This document shows, piece by piece, positions 16,913-24,163 of a DNA stretch of 51,062 nucleotides (the first letter of the stretch is position 1; each line of letters opens with the position of its first letter). The DNA comes from Thermococcus sp. EP1 (GTDB taxonomy: Archaea; Methanobacteriota_B; Thermococci; Thermococcales; Thermococcaceae). Under the pieces are notes generated by a model, which was given only the letters and a program-made list of their open reading frames with translations, searched no databases and was not told the DNA's origin. The position numbers were made by a program, and so were the translations under genes. The stretch covers positions 1 through 51,062 of the forward strand of contig NZ_JXCG01000012.1 of NCBI RefSeq assembly GCF_001317345.1, written 5' to 3'.

Positions 16913-17163
16913 CTGGCTCCCTCCATATATTTTGCTAGAATAAGACCTCCCACTGCATTGACCATTAAAAGCACTATTGCGAGGTCTAAGAAGAAATATT
17001 CATTCATTATAAAACCAAAAATAGCCAAAACCACCACTACCTTTGTGGTCACTGTATTTATTCCCACAATTCTATCGGCTAACGTTGGTCCAAAAAGAAC
17101 TCTATACGATAATATCAAAGATGTAGCCACCAGTATTAAAGCTCCCCAGCCAAATGGGTTCAC
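16909..17163 (-). CDS. mnhF: Mrp/Mnh antiporter subunit F (MbhB-like)
   Basis: 84 residues with three membrane helices; RVLFGPTLADRIVGINTVTTK is the MnhF signature (G-P-[TS]-x-x-D-R-[IV]-x-x-x-[ND]). I prefer the GTG at 17163, which overlaps the mnhE stop as GTGA and gives the family's usual length; an ATG seven codons earlier (17184) is in frame but its GAGGG is too close to serve as a ribosome-binding site. Confidence 0.87.
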   Translation of the reverse strand: MNPFGWGALILVATSLILSYRVLFGPTLADRIVGINTVTTKVVVVLAIFGFIMNEYFFLDLAIVLLMVNAVGGLILAKYMEGAR

Positions 17164-17765
17164 CAGAAGATCTTCTTCAACCATCCCTCGATATCCCCCT
17201 TAATCTTCTCCCCAGCTTTTTCTCTATTGAGAGTTTCCACCTTTATCCAGTGAACATATAGATAGGTCTCTCCAAGTTTTTTATTCACATCTACAGTTAA
17301 TGTCCCCGGAGTTAAAGTTATAGAATTAGCCAGAATTGTTATACCTGTGTTTGAGTGTAGATCAGTCTTTATTTTCACGATACCTGGATTTATATCCATA
17401 AGAATCGCATGTCTTGCTACTTTAAAGTTACTCTCAATTAGCCTGAAGACCATGATAAAGAGGTATTGTGGAATAACAAAAAAGGCGATATAAAGAATTT
17501 TCTCTACTATATGACCACTCTTTCTTATATCACTAGTGAGCATTTCATACATAAAAAGGGATATTATAAAAGTCGCTATTCCACCAATGAAAAGATTCTC
17601 TGATCTTATATTTGTACTTATGATCACCCAAAATGAAAAAAGTGCAATCCAAGTTAGAACTACCTGTTCCCATTTTGGAAGTTTTTGTGCCTCATAAGTT
17701 TCAAATAATACCCTCTGCTTTATTTCATCAAGCCGCTCTCTGAGATAAAAAGGGACTCTACTCAT
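17160..17765 (-). CDS. mnhE: Mrp/Mnh antiporter subunit E (MbhA-like)
   Basis: 201 residues and first gene of the antiporter run. About 40 soluble N-terminal residues precede membrane helices (VVLTWIALFSFWVIIS, LFIGGIATFIISLFMYE, ILYIAFFVIPQYLFIMVFRL). The later part carries the MnhE pattern: NPGIVKIKTDLHSNTGITILANSITLTPGTL and YLYVHWI. The cytoplasmic 40-residue extension is longer than in bacterial MrpE. A TATA-like element (GGGTTATAATT on the minus strand, about 17786-17796) lies upstream and probably drives all eight genes. Confidence 0.9.
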   Translation of the reverse strand: MSRVPFYLRERLDEIKQRVLFETYEAQKLPKWEQVVLTWIALFSFWVIISTNIRSENLFIGGIATFIISLFMYEMLTSDIRKSGHIVEKILYIAFFVIPQYLFIMVFRLIESNFKVARHAILMDINPGIVKIKTDLHSNTGITILANSITLTPGTLTVDVNKKLGETYLYVHWIKVETLNREKAGEKIKGDIEGWLKKIFW

Positions 17766-17887
17766 GTATTATATTAGGTTTTTGCTAATTATAACCCTTT
17801 TGTTAAGCATTTACCCAACTTTTTTATACTCTAAAAACATAATTCTTACATAAAGTTTTGAAGATATCAATAATTATGGTGATAACG

Positions 17888-18439
17888 ATGCCCAGCAATT
17901 GGGAAAAGATAGTCTCGATAACAAAAGGGGGAGTAAGGAGTATCGCAATGATGAAACAAAAAATTCAACGAGGCAAAAAGATTGCTTTACTCATAGATGG
18001 TCCCAATATACTAAGAAAAGAATTCCACGTCCATCTTGAGGATATAGTTAAGGCCCTGGAAGAGTTTGGAAATATTAGAGTGGCGAAGGTCATATTAAAC
18101 CAATACGCTCCCCAAGGACTTATTGAAGCTATTGCAAATCAGGGTTTTGAACCAATAATTGTTGCTGGAGAAACAGGGGTAAAACTTGCTGTTGAAGCCA
18201 TGAGAGAGATATATAATCCAAATGTAGATATAATCGCTTTAGCAACTCGAAATGCTGAATTCTTACCTATAATATTAAAAGCAAAGGAAAAAGGAAAAGA
18301 AACTGCTATAATCGGGATTGAACCTGGGTTTAGTGCAGCTTTAAAACATGCCGCAGATTATGTGGTAATTCTTGAAAGAGGTGAAGCTAATGAGAGCATC
18401 TCTATTCAAGATACTGAGAAGAGAAGAAGGAAAGCCTAG
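17888..18439 (+). CDS. NYN/PIN-like domain protein, paralogue A (TIGR00288 type), degenerate acidic site
   Basis: 183 residues. A basic N-terminal region of about 30 residues precedes an NYN (PIN-like) domain that starts at [16 protein letters not shown] domains are usually metal-dependent ribonucleases using four acidic residues. Here D37 is kept, but the second position is G97 (GETGV) and the last motif reads ATRNAEF (N122, E124), so at least two of the four acids are lost compared with paralogue B. Start: GGTGAT five bases before ATG 17888; earlier in-frame starts (17858, 17876) lack a site. The next gene begins 50 bases before its end. Probably a partner or regulatory subunit rather than an active nuclease; that is inference. 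Confidence 0.78.
   Translation: MPSNWEKIVSITKGGVRSIAMMKQKIQRGKKIALLIDGPNILRKEFHVHLEDIVKALEEFGNIRVAKVILNQYAPQGLIEAIANQGFEPIIVAGETGVKLAVEAMREIYNPNVDIIALATRNAEFLPIILKAKEKGKETAIIGIEPGFSAALKHAADYVVILERGEANESISIQDTEKRRRKA
18095..18126 (+). repeat. 32-base direct repeat, copy 1 (within NYN paralogue A)
   Basis: This 32-base stretch is repeated exactly at 18597-18628 in paralogue B, encoding the [11 protein letters not shown] segment in both genes. Identity at the DNA level suggests a fairly recent duplication or gene conversion between the tandem genes. Confidence 0.85.
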
Positions 18440-18914
18440 GGAAAAAGAAAAGAAAGAAGTTCCCAAGACCCCTCCAAAGAGTGTAGGGCTTATAATTGAT
18501 GGACCCAATATACTAAGAAAGGAATTCGGGATAAAACTTGAAAACATAAAAGAAGCTCTAGAAAAGATCGGAAAGATTAGAGTGGCTAAAGTTGTTTTAA
18601 ACCAATACGCTCCCCAAGGACTTATTGAGGCCATTGTAAATCAAGGATTTGAACCAATAATAGTTGCCGGAGATACAGACGTAAGAATTGCCATTGAAGC
18701 GATGGAACTCATATACAATAGCGACATCGAGGTAATAGCCCTCGCTACAAGAGATGCAGATTTTCTGCCAATAATAAATGAGGGGAAAGGAAAGGGTAAA
18801 GAGACCGTCATTATAGGAGTAGAACCAGGCTTCAGCATTGCTCTCCAGAATGCCGCCGATTATGTCATTAAGATGGAAGGAAAAGGCGAACAAACTGAAG
18901 GGTACGAAGAGTAA
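18390..18914 (+). CDS. NYN/PIN-like domain protein, paralogue B (TIGR00288 type), intact acidic site
   Basis: 174 residues. After a charged N-terminal linker ([14 protein letters not shown]), the NYN domain begins at [13 protein letters not shown]. All four expected acidic positions are present: D37 (IDGPN), D97 (GDTDV), D122 and D124 (ATRDADF). So this copy is the one most likely to cut RNA. It shares long stretches with paralogue A ([16 protein letters not shown], [25 protein letters not shown]). ATG 18390 follows GAGGTGA by about five bases and lies inside paralogue A, so the two are co-translated. The C-terminus is acidic. Substrate unknown. Confidence 0.82.
   Translation: MRASLFKILRREEGKPREKEKKEVPKTPPKSVGLIIDGPNILRKEFGIKLENIKEALEKIGKIRVAKVVLNQYAPQGLIEAIVNQGFEPIIVAGDTDVRIAIEAMELIYNSDIEVIALATRDADFLPIINEGKGKGKETVIIGVEPGFSIALQNAADYVIKMEGKGEQTEGYEE
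18597..18628 (+). repeat. 32-base direct repeat, copy 2 (within NYN paralogue B)
   Basis: Exact copy of 18095-18126; see that entry. Confidence 0.85.
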
Positions 18915-18918
18915 TACA

Positions 18919-19371
18919 CTATTCCTCTTCAAACTCCAACTTTAGAGATGTGTATTCCCTTTTAAGCTGCTCTACTATTTGAGAGACCTCTGCACTAAGC
19001 CCCATTAGTTTTTCAGAAAGTTTACTAAGTTCTTCTATAGCAATTTCCAAGGCCTTTTCACTTTCTTCTACCTCTTTCATGGCCTCAGCAAGCTTTTCTT
19101 CTTCCTCCCGTTTGTATACTTCAATTTTTAAGGTATCATAATTCCACATTATTTCGCCACTTCTAATAGAAAACTCTATTGAAATTCGCACAACATCTTC
19201 TTTTCTAACTCCCATCTCCTGAAGTTTCTCAAATAAATATTGATTCAGCTGCGCAGCTGCTCTTACAACCTTTTCGGGGTTAAGTTTTCCTCGTGTTAAT
19301 GCAAAAAGAACTTTTCTAACCTTATTTGCATACCCGCTTGCCCTAACAAATCCTGTTGAGAGCCTGGGCAT
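18919..19371 (-). CDS. DUF2258-like archaeal protein with C-terminal coiled coil
   Basis: 150 residues. The opening MPRLSTGFVRASGYANKVRK and the following LFALTRG match what I know of the archaeal DUF2258 family, whose members are uncharacterised and proposed to act on nucleic acids. Residues about 10-85 are a compact alpha/beta domain (EDVVRISIEFSIRSGEIMW); residues about 86-150 are an acidic coiled coil (EEEEKLAEAMKEVEESEKAL). It lies convergent to NYN paralogue B (5-base gap) and divergent from adenylate kinase. Function unknown. Confidence 0.7.
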   Translation of the reverse strand: MPRLSTGFVRASGYANKVRKVLFALTRGKLNPEKVVRAAAQLNQYLFEKLQEMGVRKEDVVRISIEFSIRSGEIMWNYDTLKIEVYKREEEEKLAEAMKEVEESEKALEIAIEELSKLSEKLMGLSAEVSQIVEQLKREYTSLKLEFEEE

Positions 19372-19428
19372 AGCTCCCCACCATAATACTTTAATGCACT
19401 GAAAATATATATCAATATTGGTGATCGA

Positions 19429-20103
19429 ATGAATATTTTAATTTTTGGTCCTCCAGGTTCTGGAAAATCTACTCATTCAAGGAGAATTATAGAAAAATAT
19501 CATATCGAATACATCGCTTCGGGAGATATAATACGAGCTGAGATAAACAAAGAAAACGCTTTAGGTCGAGAAATGAGAAAATATATAGAAAAAGGAGAGT
19601 TACTCCCAGACACGGTGATAAATACTCTCGTTCTTTCAAAACTACGAAGGAGAAGAGAAAACTTCATCATAGATGGATACCCTCGAACAGCCGAACAGGT
19701 TTTGGCACTAGAAAACTTCTTGTATGACCATGGAATAAAAATAGATCTAGCAATTGACATTTTTATTTCAAAAGAGGAAAGTATAACCCGCATATCTGGG
19801 AGAAGAATTTGCAAACGCTGTGGGGCTGTCTACCATATAAAATACAACCCACCCAAGATTTCTGGAAAATGTGATGTTTGTGGTGGAGAGGTGGTTCAAA
19901 GAGAAGATGACAAGCCAGAGATAGTGTCAAAAAGATATGACATCTATATCAACAACATGAATCCCATAATTAAGTTCTACAAAGGCCAGGGAGTGTATGT
20001 ACAGATAAACGGGCATGGAGGGATAGAAGAAGTTTGGGAAAGAATTAGGCCCCTATTAGATTATATATGGAATAGAGAAAGGAAAAGAGAAGAATTTGAA
20101 TAA
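19429..20103 (+). CDS. adk: adenylate kinase
   Basis: 224 residues. Catalyses ATP + AMP = 2 ADP in the cytoplasm. The P-loop GPPGSGKS is at residues 7-14; the AMP-binding DGYPRTAEQV follows; and the lid carries four cysteines (CKRC ... CDVC), a zinc site common in thermophilic long-form enzymes, followed by QREDDKPE and the arginine-bearing RYDIY. GGTGATC precedes the ATG. This is the bacterial-type long form, which occurs in some Thermococcales alongside or in place of the archaeal trimeric type. Confidence 0.94.
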   Translation: MNILIFGPPGSGKSTHSRRIIEKYHIEYIASGDIIRAEINKENALGREMRKYIEKGELLPDTVINTLVLSKLRRRRENFIIDGYPRTAEQVLALENFLYDHGIKIDLAIDIFISKEESITRISGRRICKRCGAVYHIKYNPPKISGKCDVCGGEVVQREDDKPEIVSKRYDIYINNMNPIIKFYKGQGVYVQINGHGGIEEVWERIRPLLDYIWNRERKREEFE

Positions 20104-20228
20104 CCAGAACCCTTCACTATTATACTGGAAATTTCAGATTAGCCATCTCACCAAAAATAACTTAAAACCATACATGGAAGAATATTTAAAACAGCACCCT
20201 GCAAAGGAACTCACTGGAAGGAGAGAGA

Positions 20229-20909
20229 ATGGCAGAGTATTTTGATAAAATTGCTCATAGATATGATGATTGGTACAAAACCAAAGTAGGACAGTACGTA
20301 GATAGGACAGAGAAAAAGCTAGTCTTCTCCATGATAAAAAGCAAGAATGGAAAAGCCCTCGATCTGGGATGTGGTACTGGAAATTACACGCTAGAACTTT
20401 ATATGAGAGGCTTTGACGTCGTTGGGGTTGATTTAAGCGAAGAAATGTTAAAAATTGCCAGAAAAAAGCTTCCCCACGTTAAATTTATCAGAGCAAGCGC
20501 ATACTCTTTACCTTTCGAGGAGAACACTTTTGATCTAGTGCTGAGCATTACAATGTTTGAATTCATTCACAAACCAGAACTTGCCTTAAATGAAATTTAC
20601 AGAGTGTTAAGACCAGGAGGAGAAGTCGTGATAGGCACCATGAACGGCAAAAGCCTCTGGTTTATTTTTAAGCGCATAAAGAGCCTTTTTGAAGAAACTG
20701 CATATAGATATGCAAGATTTTACACTCCAAGTGAACTGGAAAGACTAATGAAAGGAGCCGGTTTTGAAGATGTCGAGAGTAAAGGAATTATCTTCTTCCC
20801 CTCATTCTTTCCCTTTGTAAAGTTAGCCGAGAAGCTCGATGAAAAGTTTAGCGATAAGCTAAAGAACCTTGGAGCATTTATATTGGTTAGGGGAGTTAAG
20901 GGTGATTAG
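20229..20909 (+). CDS. class I SAM-dependent methyltransferase
   Basis: 226 residues. The AdoMet-binding motif I is ALDLGCGTGNYTLEL (about residues 45-58), motif II GVDLSEEMLKIA, and post-motif SLPFEENTFDLVLS with LRPGGEVVIGT, all typical of UbiE/Methyltransf_11 enzymes. The C-terminal 70 residues (FYTPSELERLMKGAGF) form the usual cap. A TATA-like GAATATTTAAAAC lies about 40 bases upstream, followed by GGAAGGAG. The acceptor is not predictable. Its last codons overlap the ParB-like gene by eight bases, implying co-expression. Confidence 0.85.
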   Translation: MAEYFDKIAHRYDDWYKTKVGQYVDRTEKKLVFSMIKSKNGKALDLGCGTGNYTLELYMRGFDVVGVDLSEEMLKIARKKLPHVKFIRASAYSLPFEENTFDLVLSITMFEFIHKPELALNEIYRVLRPGGEVVIGTMNGKSLWFIFKRIKSLFEETAYRYARFYTPSELERLMKGAGFEDVESKGIIFFPSFFPFVKLAEKLDEKFSDKLKNLGAFILVRGVKGD

Positions 20910-21300
20910 ATTAATAACAAGAGAAGAAGCTTTTAAACGAGCTGAAAGGATAAAAAAAGAGAATGAAGCAATTTATGGGATCCAGTTCAAAATTTATCAA
21001 AAATATCTTCCATTTGATATTCTTACACCCACCCAATGGGAATTGAGTGAGAAAAAGCTGTTAGTGGTCCTTCAGGAGATAGTCCATGGATACGATGCAC
21101 CAGTTATTGTCCTTGAACATAGAGGAAAGTATTACATTCTAGACGGTCATCATAGAGCATATGCTAGAAAAAAATTAGGATTCTCACAAGTTGAGGCAAT
21201 AATCCTTAAACCTACTCATGACATCCCCACAAAGATAGAAGAATCCGTAAAAAAGGCAAAGCTGAAGAGTTTAGATGATATAGTGATTGTTAAAGAGTAG
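20902..21300 (+). CDS. ParB/sulfiredoxin-fold protein (SerK-like DGHHR motif)
   Basis: 132 residues. The centre holds YYILDGHHRAYARKKLG, the nucleotide-binding loop of the ParB/Srx superfamily; the DGHHR form is known from the free-serine kinase SerK of Thermococcus, whereas chromosome-partitioning ParB has GERR. The N-terminal half (KRAERIKKENEAIYGIQFK and PFDILTPTQWELSEKKLLVV) shows no other known motif. The protein is about half the length of SerK as I recall it, so it is at best a relative. GTG 20902 follows GGGGAG and overlaps the methyltransferase gene. The K+ channel gene starts 17 bases after it. Confidence 0.68.
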   Translation: MIRLITREEAFKRAERIKKENEAIYGIQFKIYQKYLPFDILTPTQWELSEKKLLVVLQEIVHGYDAPVIVLEHRGKYYILDGHHRAYARKKLGFSQVEAIILKPTHDIPTKIEESVKKAKLKSLDDIVIVKE

Positions 21301-21316
21301 TATCAAGGGGATGTCT

Positions 21317-22828
21317 ATGTGTGAATATACCTTTGAAAACGGGGAGAAATGTAGAATAAAAGCCATATCTGGTTCAAAGTATTGTTCACTTCACATCCCC
21401 TTTGAAGAGGGTGAACTTCTCTACGGTGAGAAAATCAAAGAAATAAAAGAAAGAGCATTTAAAAGAAAGCTAGAAAGAGGAGTAAGACATTTTGAAGGTA
21501 TTCAGCTTTATGAGGCAAGGATCTCAAACTTAACGAGCAAAAAACCCCTTGTTTTCAAGAACTCAAAGATAAAAACACTCATTGTAGAGAGTTCTCATCT
21601 AAAAGGGATAACACTATACAAATGTGAAATTGAACGGGTAATTATCCTCTCGTCCACTATAGGCACTCTATGGATTAAAGGCTCAACATTCTTCGGATTT
21701 AACCTACTAGATGTGAAGTTTGGAAACTCAATTTACATCCGTGAAAGTATAGTGAGATACATCATGATGAACTCTGTGCAACATGTAGAAGGTATGAAAC
21801 CCCACGAAGAAGAGTATGGAGAAAAAGAGGCAGTATATGGAAGGATAGAACTTTCTGAGCTTAAGAAGGTTAGAAGGATAGGCATAAATTCACGTTACCC
21901 TCTGCTCAAAGATGTATTAGAAGAGCACGGAATTAACTTCTCAGGCATTTCAAGAAAGCACGTTAAGGCGAAAATCTTTATCATCAAGAACATTGAATTT
22001 GATCCAAGCCCAAGGTTCAAGAGACAAGTTAGAGTTTTTATAAGAAACCTCGATAGTATTCTACAACTGGAGAATTTGGAGATCCCTAGGCACGTCGAAA
22101 TAAGGGGTGGGCGGTTAAGAATCCCCGAGTTTATTCATACCACAGTCCAAAATAACCTAGTATTTAGGAATGTCACTTTTCATGGGGACATAACATGGAA
22201 TCTCACTGTACTGCCAAACTTGCCAGCCGAATTGACTGTTAAAGGATTTGTAATTTTAGAAAAGTGTCGTTTTAATAATCCTACGATGGAGGAGTTCTTT
22301 TACAGATTAGCTAGAATTAGCTGGGAAAAAAGCGGAGACAAAGAAAAAGCGGATATGTACTACTACCTAGAGATGCTTGCAAGAAGAAAACAGAAGATGG
22401 GAAGATATATAACATATCTACCTAAACTTGGAATTGGAGTAAAGCTACCATCTCTACCTTTCAGAAAAGTCCAAGTAAAAGCAAAGCACTATATCCATCT
22501 CCTCGAGGGAGTTTTTGAGTGGTTTTTTGCAGACCTAACATGTAAATATGGAACAGACTGGAAAAGACCAATTCTAATTTGGATTTTCATGGTTAACATT
22601 ATATTCCCCTCACTTTTCTATTTCACAAAAAGTGTCACAAGTTTCGGTGTCCCCCTTGAAAGTTTTTGGGATTATGAATATTTTAGCATAGTAACAGCTA
22701 CAACACTCGGTTATGGAGATCTCCACCCTATTGGAATAGGGAGGATATTCGCTTCACTTGAAGCTCTATTTGGAATGTTCATGTGGGCAGTCTTCTTGAC
22801 AGTCTTTGCAAGAAAGTACATGCGGTAA
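21317..22828 (+). CDS. potassium-channel protein with zinc-knuckle N-terminus and beta-helix-like cytoplasmic domain
   Basis: 504 residues. C2, C12, C23 and H26 make a small Cys3-His site at the N-terminus. Residues about 60-140 and 210-310 look like right-handed beta-helix or pentapeptide-like repeats (LVFKNSKIKTLIVESSHLKGITLYKCEIERV). A charged helical linker (about 320-420) leads to two membrane helices with a pore between: first helix about 420-440 (PILIWIFMVNIIFPSLFYF), selectivity filter TTLGYGD at 462-468, second helix about 478-500. The filter TLGYGD is a conservative variant of the K+ signature TVGYGD. ATG 21317 is six bases after GGGG. No RCK domain is present, so gating may depend on the unusual N-terminal part. 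Confidence 0.8.
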   Translation: MCEYTFENGEKCRIKAISGSKYCSLHIPFEEGELLYGEKIKEIKERAFKRKLERGVRHFEGIQLYEARISNLTSKKPLVFKNSKIKTLIVESSHLKGITLYKCEIERVIILSSTIGTLWIKGSTFFGFNLLDVKFGNSIYIRESIVRYIMMNSVQHVEGMKPHEEEYGEKEAVYGRIELSELKKVRRIGINSRYPLLKDVLEEHGINFSGISRKHVKAKIFIIKNIEFDPSPRFKRQVRVFIRNLDSILQLENLEIPRHVEIRGGRLRIPEFIHTTVQNNLVFRNVTFHGDITWNLTVLPNLPAELTVKGFVILEKCRFNNPTMEEFFYRLARISWEKSGDKEKADMYYYLEMLARRKQKMGRYITYLPKLGIGVKLPSLPFRKVQVKAKHYIHLLEGVFEWFFADLTCKYGTDWKRPILIWIFMVNIIFPSLFYFTKSVTSFGVPLESFWDYEYFSIVTATTLGYGDLHPIGIGRIFASLEALFGMFMWAVFLTVFARKYMR

Positions 22829-22872
22829 GTTTAAACTTTCACTGAAAGAAATAATAGCAGTGAGGGATGAGA

Positions 22873-23994
22873 ATGAAAGTTGGTCTAATAGTGAATCCAA
22901 TAGCAGGAATGGGTGGAAAAGTAGCCCTTAAGGGAACTGACGGAGTTGTAGAAGAGGCCATTAAAAGAGGAGCAAAACCAGTTGCAATTGAAATCACAAA
23001 ATTGTTCCTAAAAGAGCTCTCCCATTACGATATAAATGTGGAATTCGTAACTGGACCCGATGGATTGGGCGAAGATGCTCTTAAAGAATTCAATTTTCCT
23101 TATGAAGTTATCAGATATAGAAAAATAGGGGAAAAGGAGATCCTTACTATCAAAATACCAGATACTACCAAAGAAGACACAAAAAAACTTGCAACCATTA
23201 TGAACGAGAAAGTTGATATAATCCTCTTTGCTGGTGGTGATGGAACTGCAAGAGATATCTACGAGGCAATAGATAAGAGAAAACCCATCTTAGGTATCCC
23301 AACTGGTGTTAAAATGTTTTCAGGAACTTTTGCAACTTCTCCGGAGGATGCTGCAAGACTTTTGGTAGAGCTTGCAAATGGCAGTGCAAAACTTGTCGAA
23401 AGGGAGATTCTTGACCTAGACGAAAATGCATACAGGCATGATGAAGTAAAAGCGAGAACTTATGGAACTGCCCTTACTCCTTATATTGAAACCTTTATTC
23501 AAGGAGCTAAAGAGTCAACCCCCCTTGACGAAGGGGAAGAGTTAGATGCAATAGCAGAGGCTCTTGTAGAAGAACTTGAAGATGGAATTTACTTCCTCGG
23601 AGCTGGTTCAACAGTAAAGAAAATAAAAGACCTACTCAGTATAGATGGGACCCTCTTAGGGATTGATATTGTAGAAATAAAAAATGGAAAAGCAAAACTT
23701 CTTGTAAAGGATGCCCAAGAAAAAGACTTGCTAAAATTTGTAGGAAATAGACCCAAAATAATTGTCACCGTAGTGGGAGGCCTTAACTTTCTGTTTGGAC
23801 GAGGGAACCAACAATTCTCACCAGAAGTTTTGAAACATATACCCAAAGAAAACGTGATCGTAGTGGCAACCCCATCAAAAGTCCGGAAGCCAATAAGAGT
23901 TTATACTGGAAATAAAGAGGTTGACAGGAAATTTAAAGGATACATAAAAGTTAGGATCTCACCTTGGGCTGAAAAAATGGTGAAAGTTATTTAG
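22873..23994 (+). CDS. ATP-NAD kinase / AcoX-type kinase family protein
   Basis: 373 residues. The start MKVGLIVNPIAGMGGKV and the FAGGDGTARDI motif (about residues 118-128) are the substrate- and ATP-binding elements of the NAD kinase/diacylglycerol kinase superfamily; the longer COG3199 (AcoX-like) branch fits its length. Further family segments are ILGIPTGVKMFSGTFA and FLGAGSTVKKI and NQQFSPEVL. The likely reaction is phosphorylation of NAD or a related nucleotide, with ATP or polyphosphate as donor, but members of this branch are poorly characterised. ATG 22873 is preferred because GAGG lies seven bases upstream; ATG 22867 is in frame. Confidence 0.8.
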   Translation: MKVGLIVNPIAGMGGKVALKGTDGVVEEAIKRGAKPVAIEITKLFLKELSHYDINVEFVTGPDGLGEDALKEFNFPYEVIRYRKIGEKEILTIKIPDTTKEDTKKLATIMNEKVDIILFAGGDGTARDIYEAIDKRKPILGIPTGVKMFSGTFATSPEDAARLLVELANGSAKLVEREILDLDENAYRHDEVKARTYGTALTPYIETFIQGAKESTPLDEGEELDAIAEALVEELEDGIYFLGAGSTVKKIKDLLSIDGTLLGIDIVEIKNGKAKLLVKDAQEKDLLKFVGNRPKIIVTVVGGLNFLFGRGNQQFSPEVLKHIPKENVIVVATPSKVRKPIRVYTGNKEVDRKFKGYIKVRISPWAEKMVKVI

Positions 23995-24083
23995 TCAAAA
24001 AACTTACAAGAGGAATAGGCTTTAGTTTTGGAGTTAGAGTTGATCTTGTGGTTTCTTAACTTTTAGTTAATCACTTTCTGTTT

Positions 24084-24100
24084 AAAAAACTTTTAAAAAA
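24084..24100 (+). promoter_or_regulatory. BRE/TATA promoter of the chelatase-transport operon
   Basis: AAAAAACTTTTAAAAAA about 65-80 bases before the lipoprotein ATG. The next six genes are packed on the same strand with no gap larger than four bases, so this is likely the main promoter for 24164-34674. Confidence 0.5.
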
Positions 24101-24163
24101 GACTTTTTGCATCTTGTAGTGTCACTAAAATCAAAATTAGTAGCACAATTGGTGGTGAAATTT

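Noticed and set aside
18095-18628. Direct repeats as transposon ends
   Set aside because: The 32-base repeats are in the same codon position of paralogous genes; a gene duplication explains them better than a mobile element.
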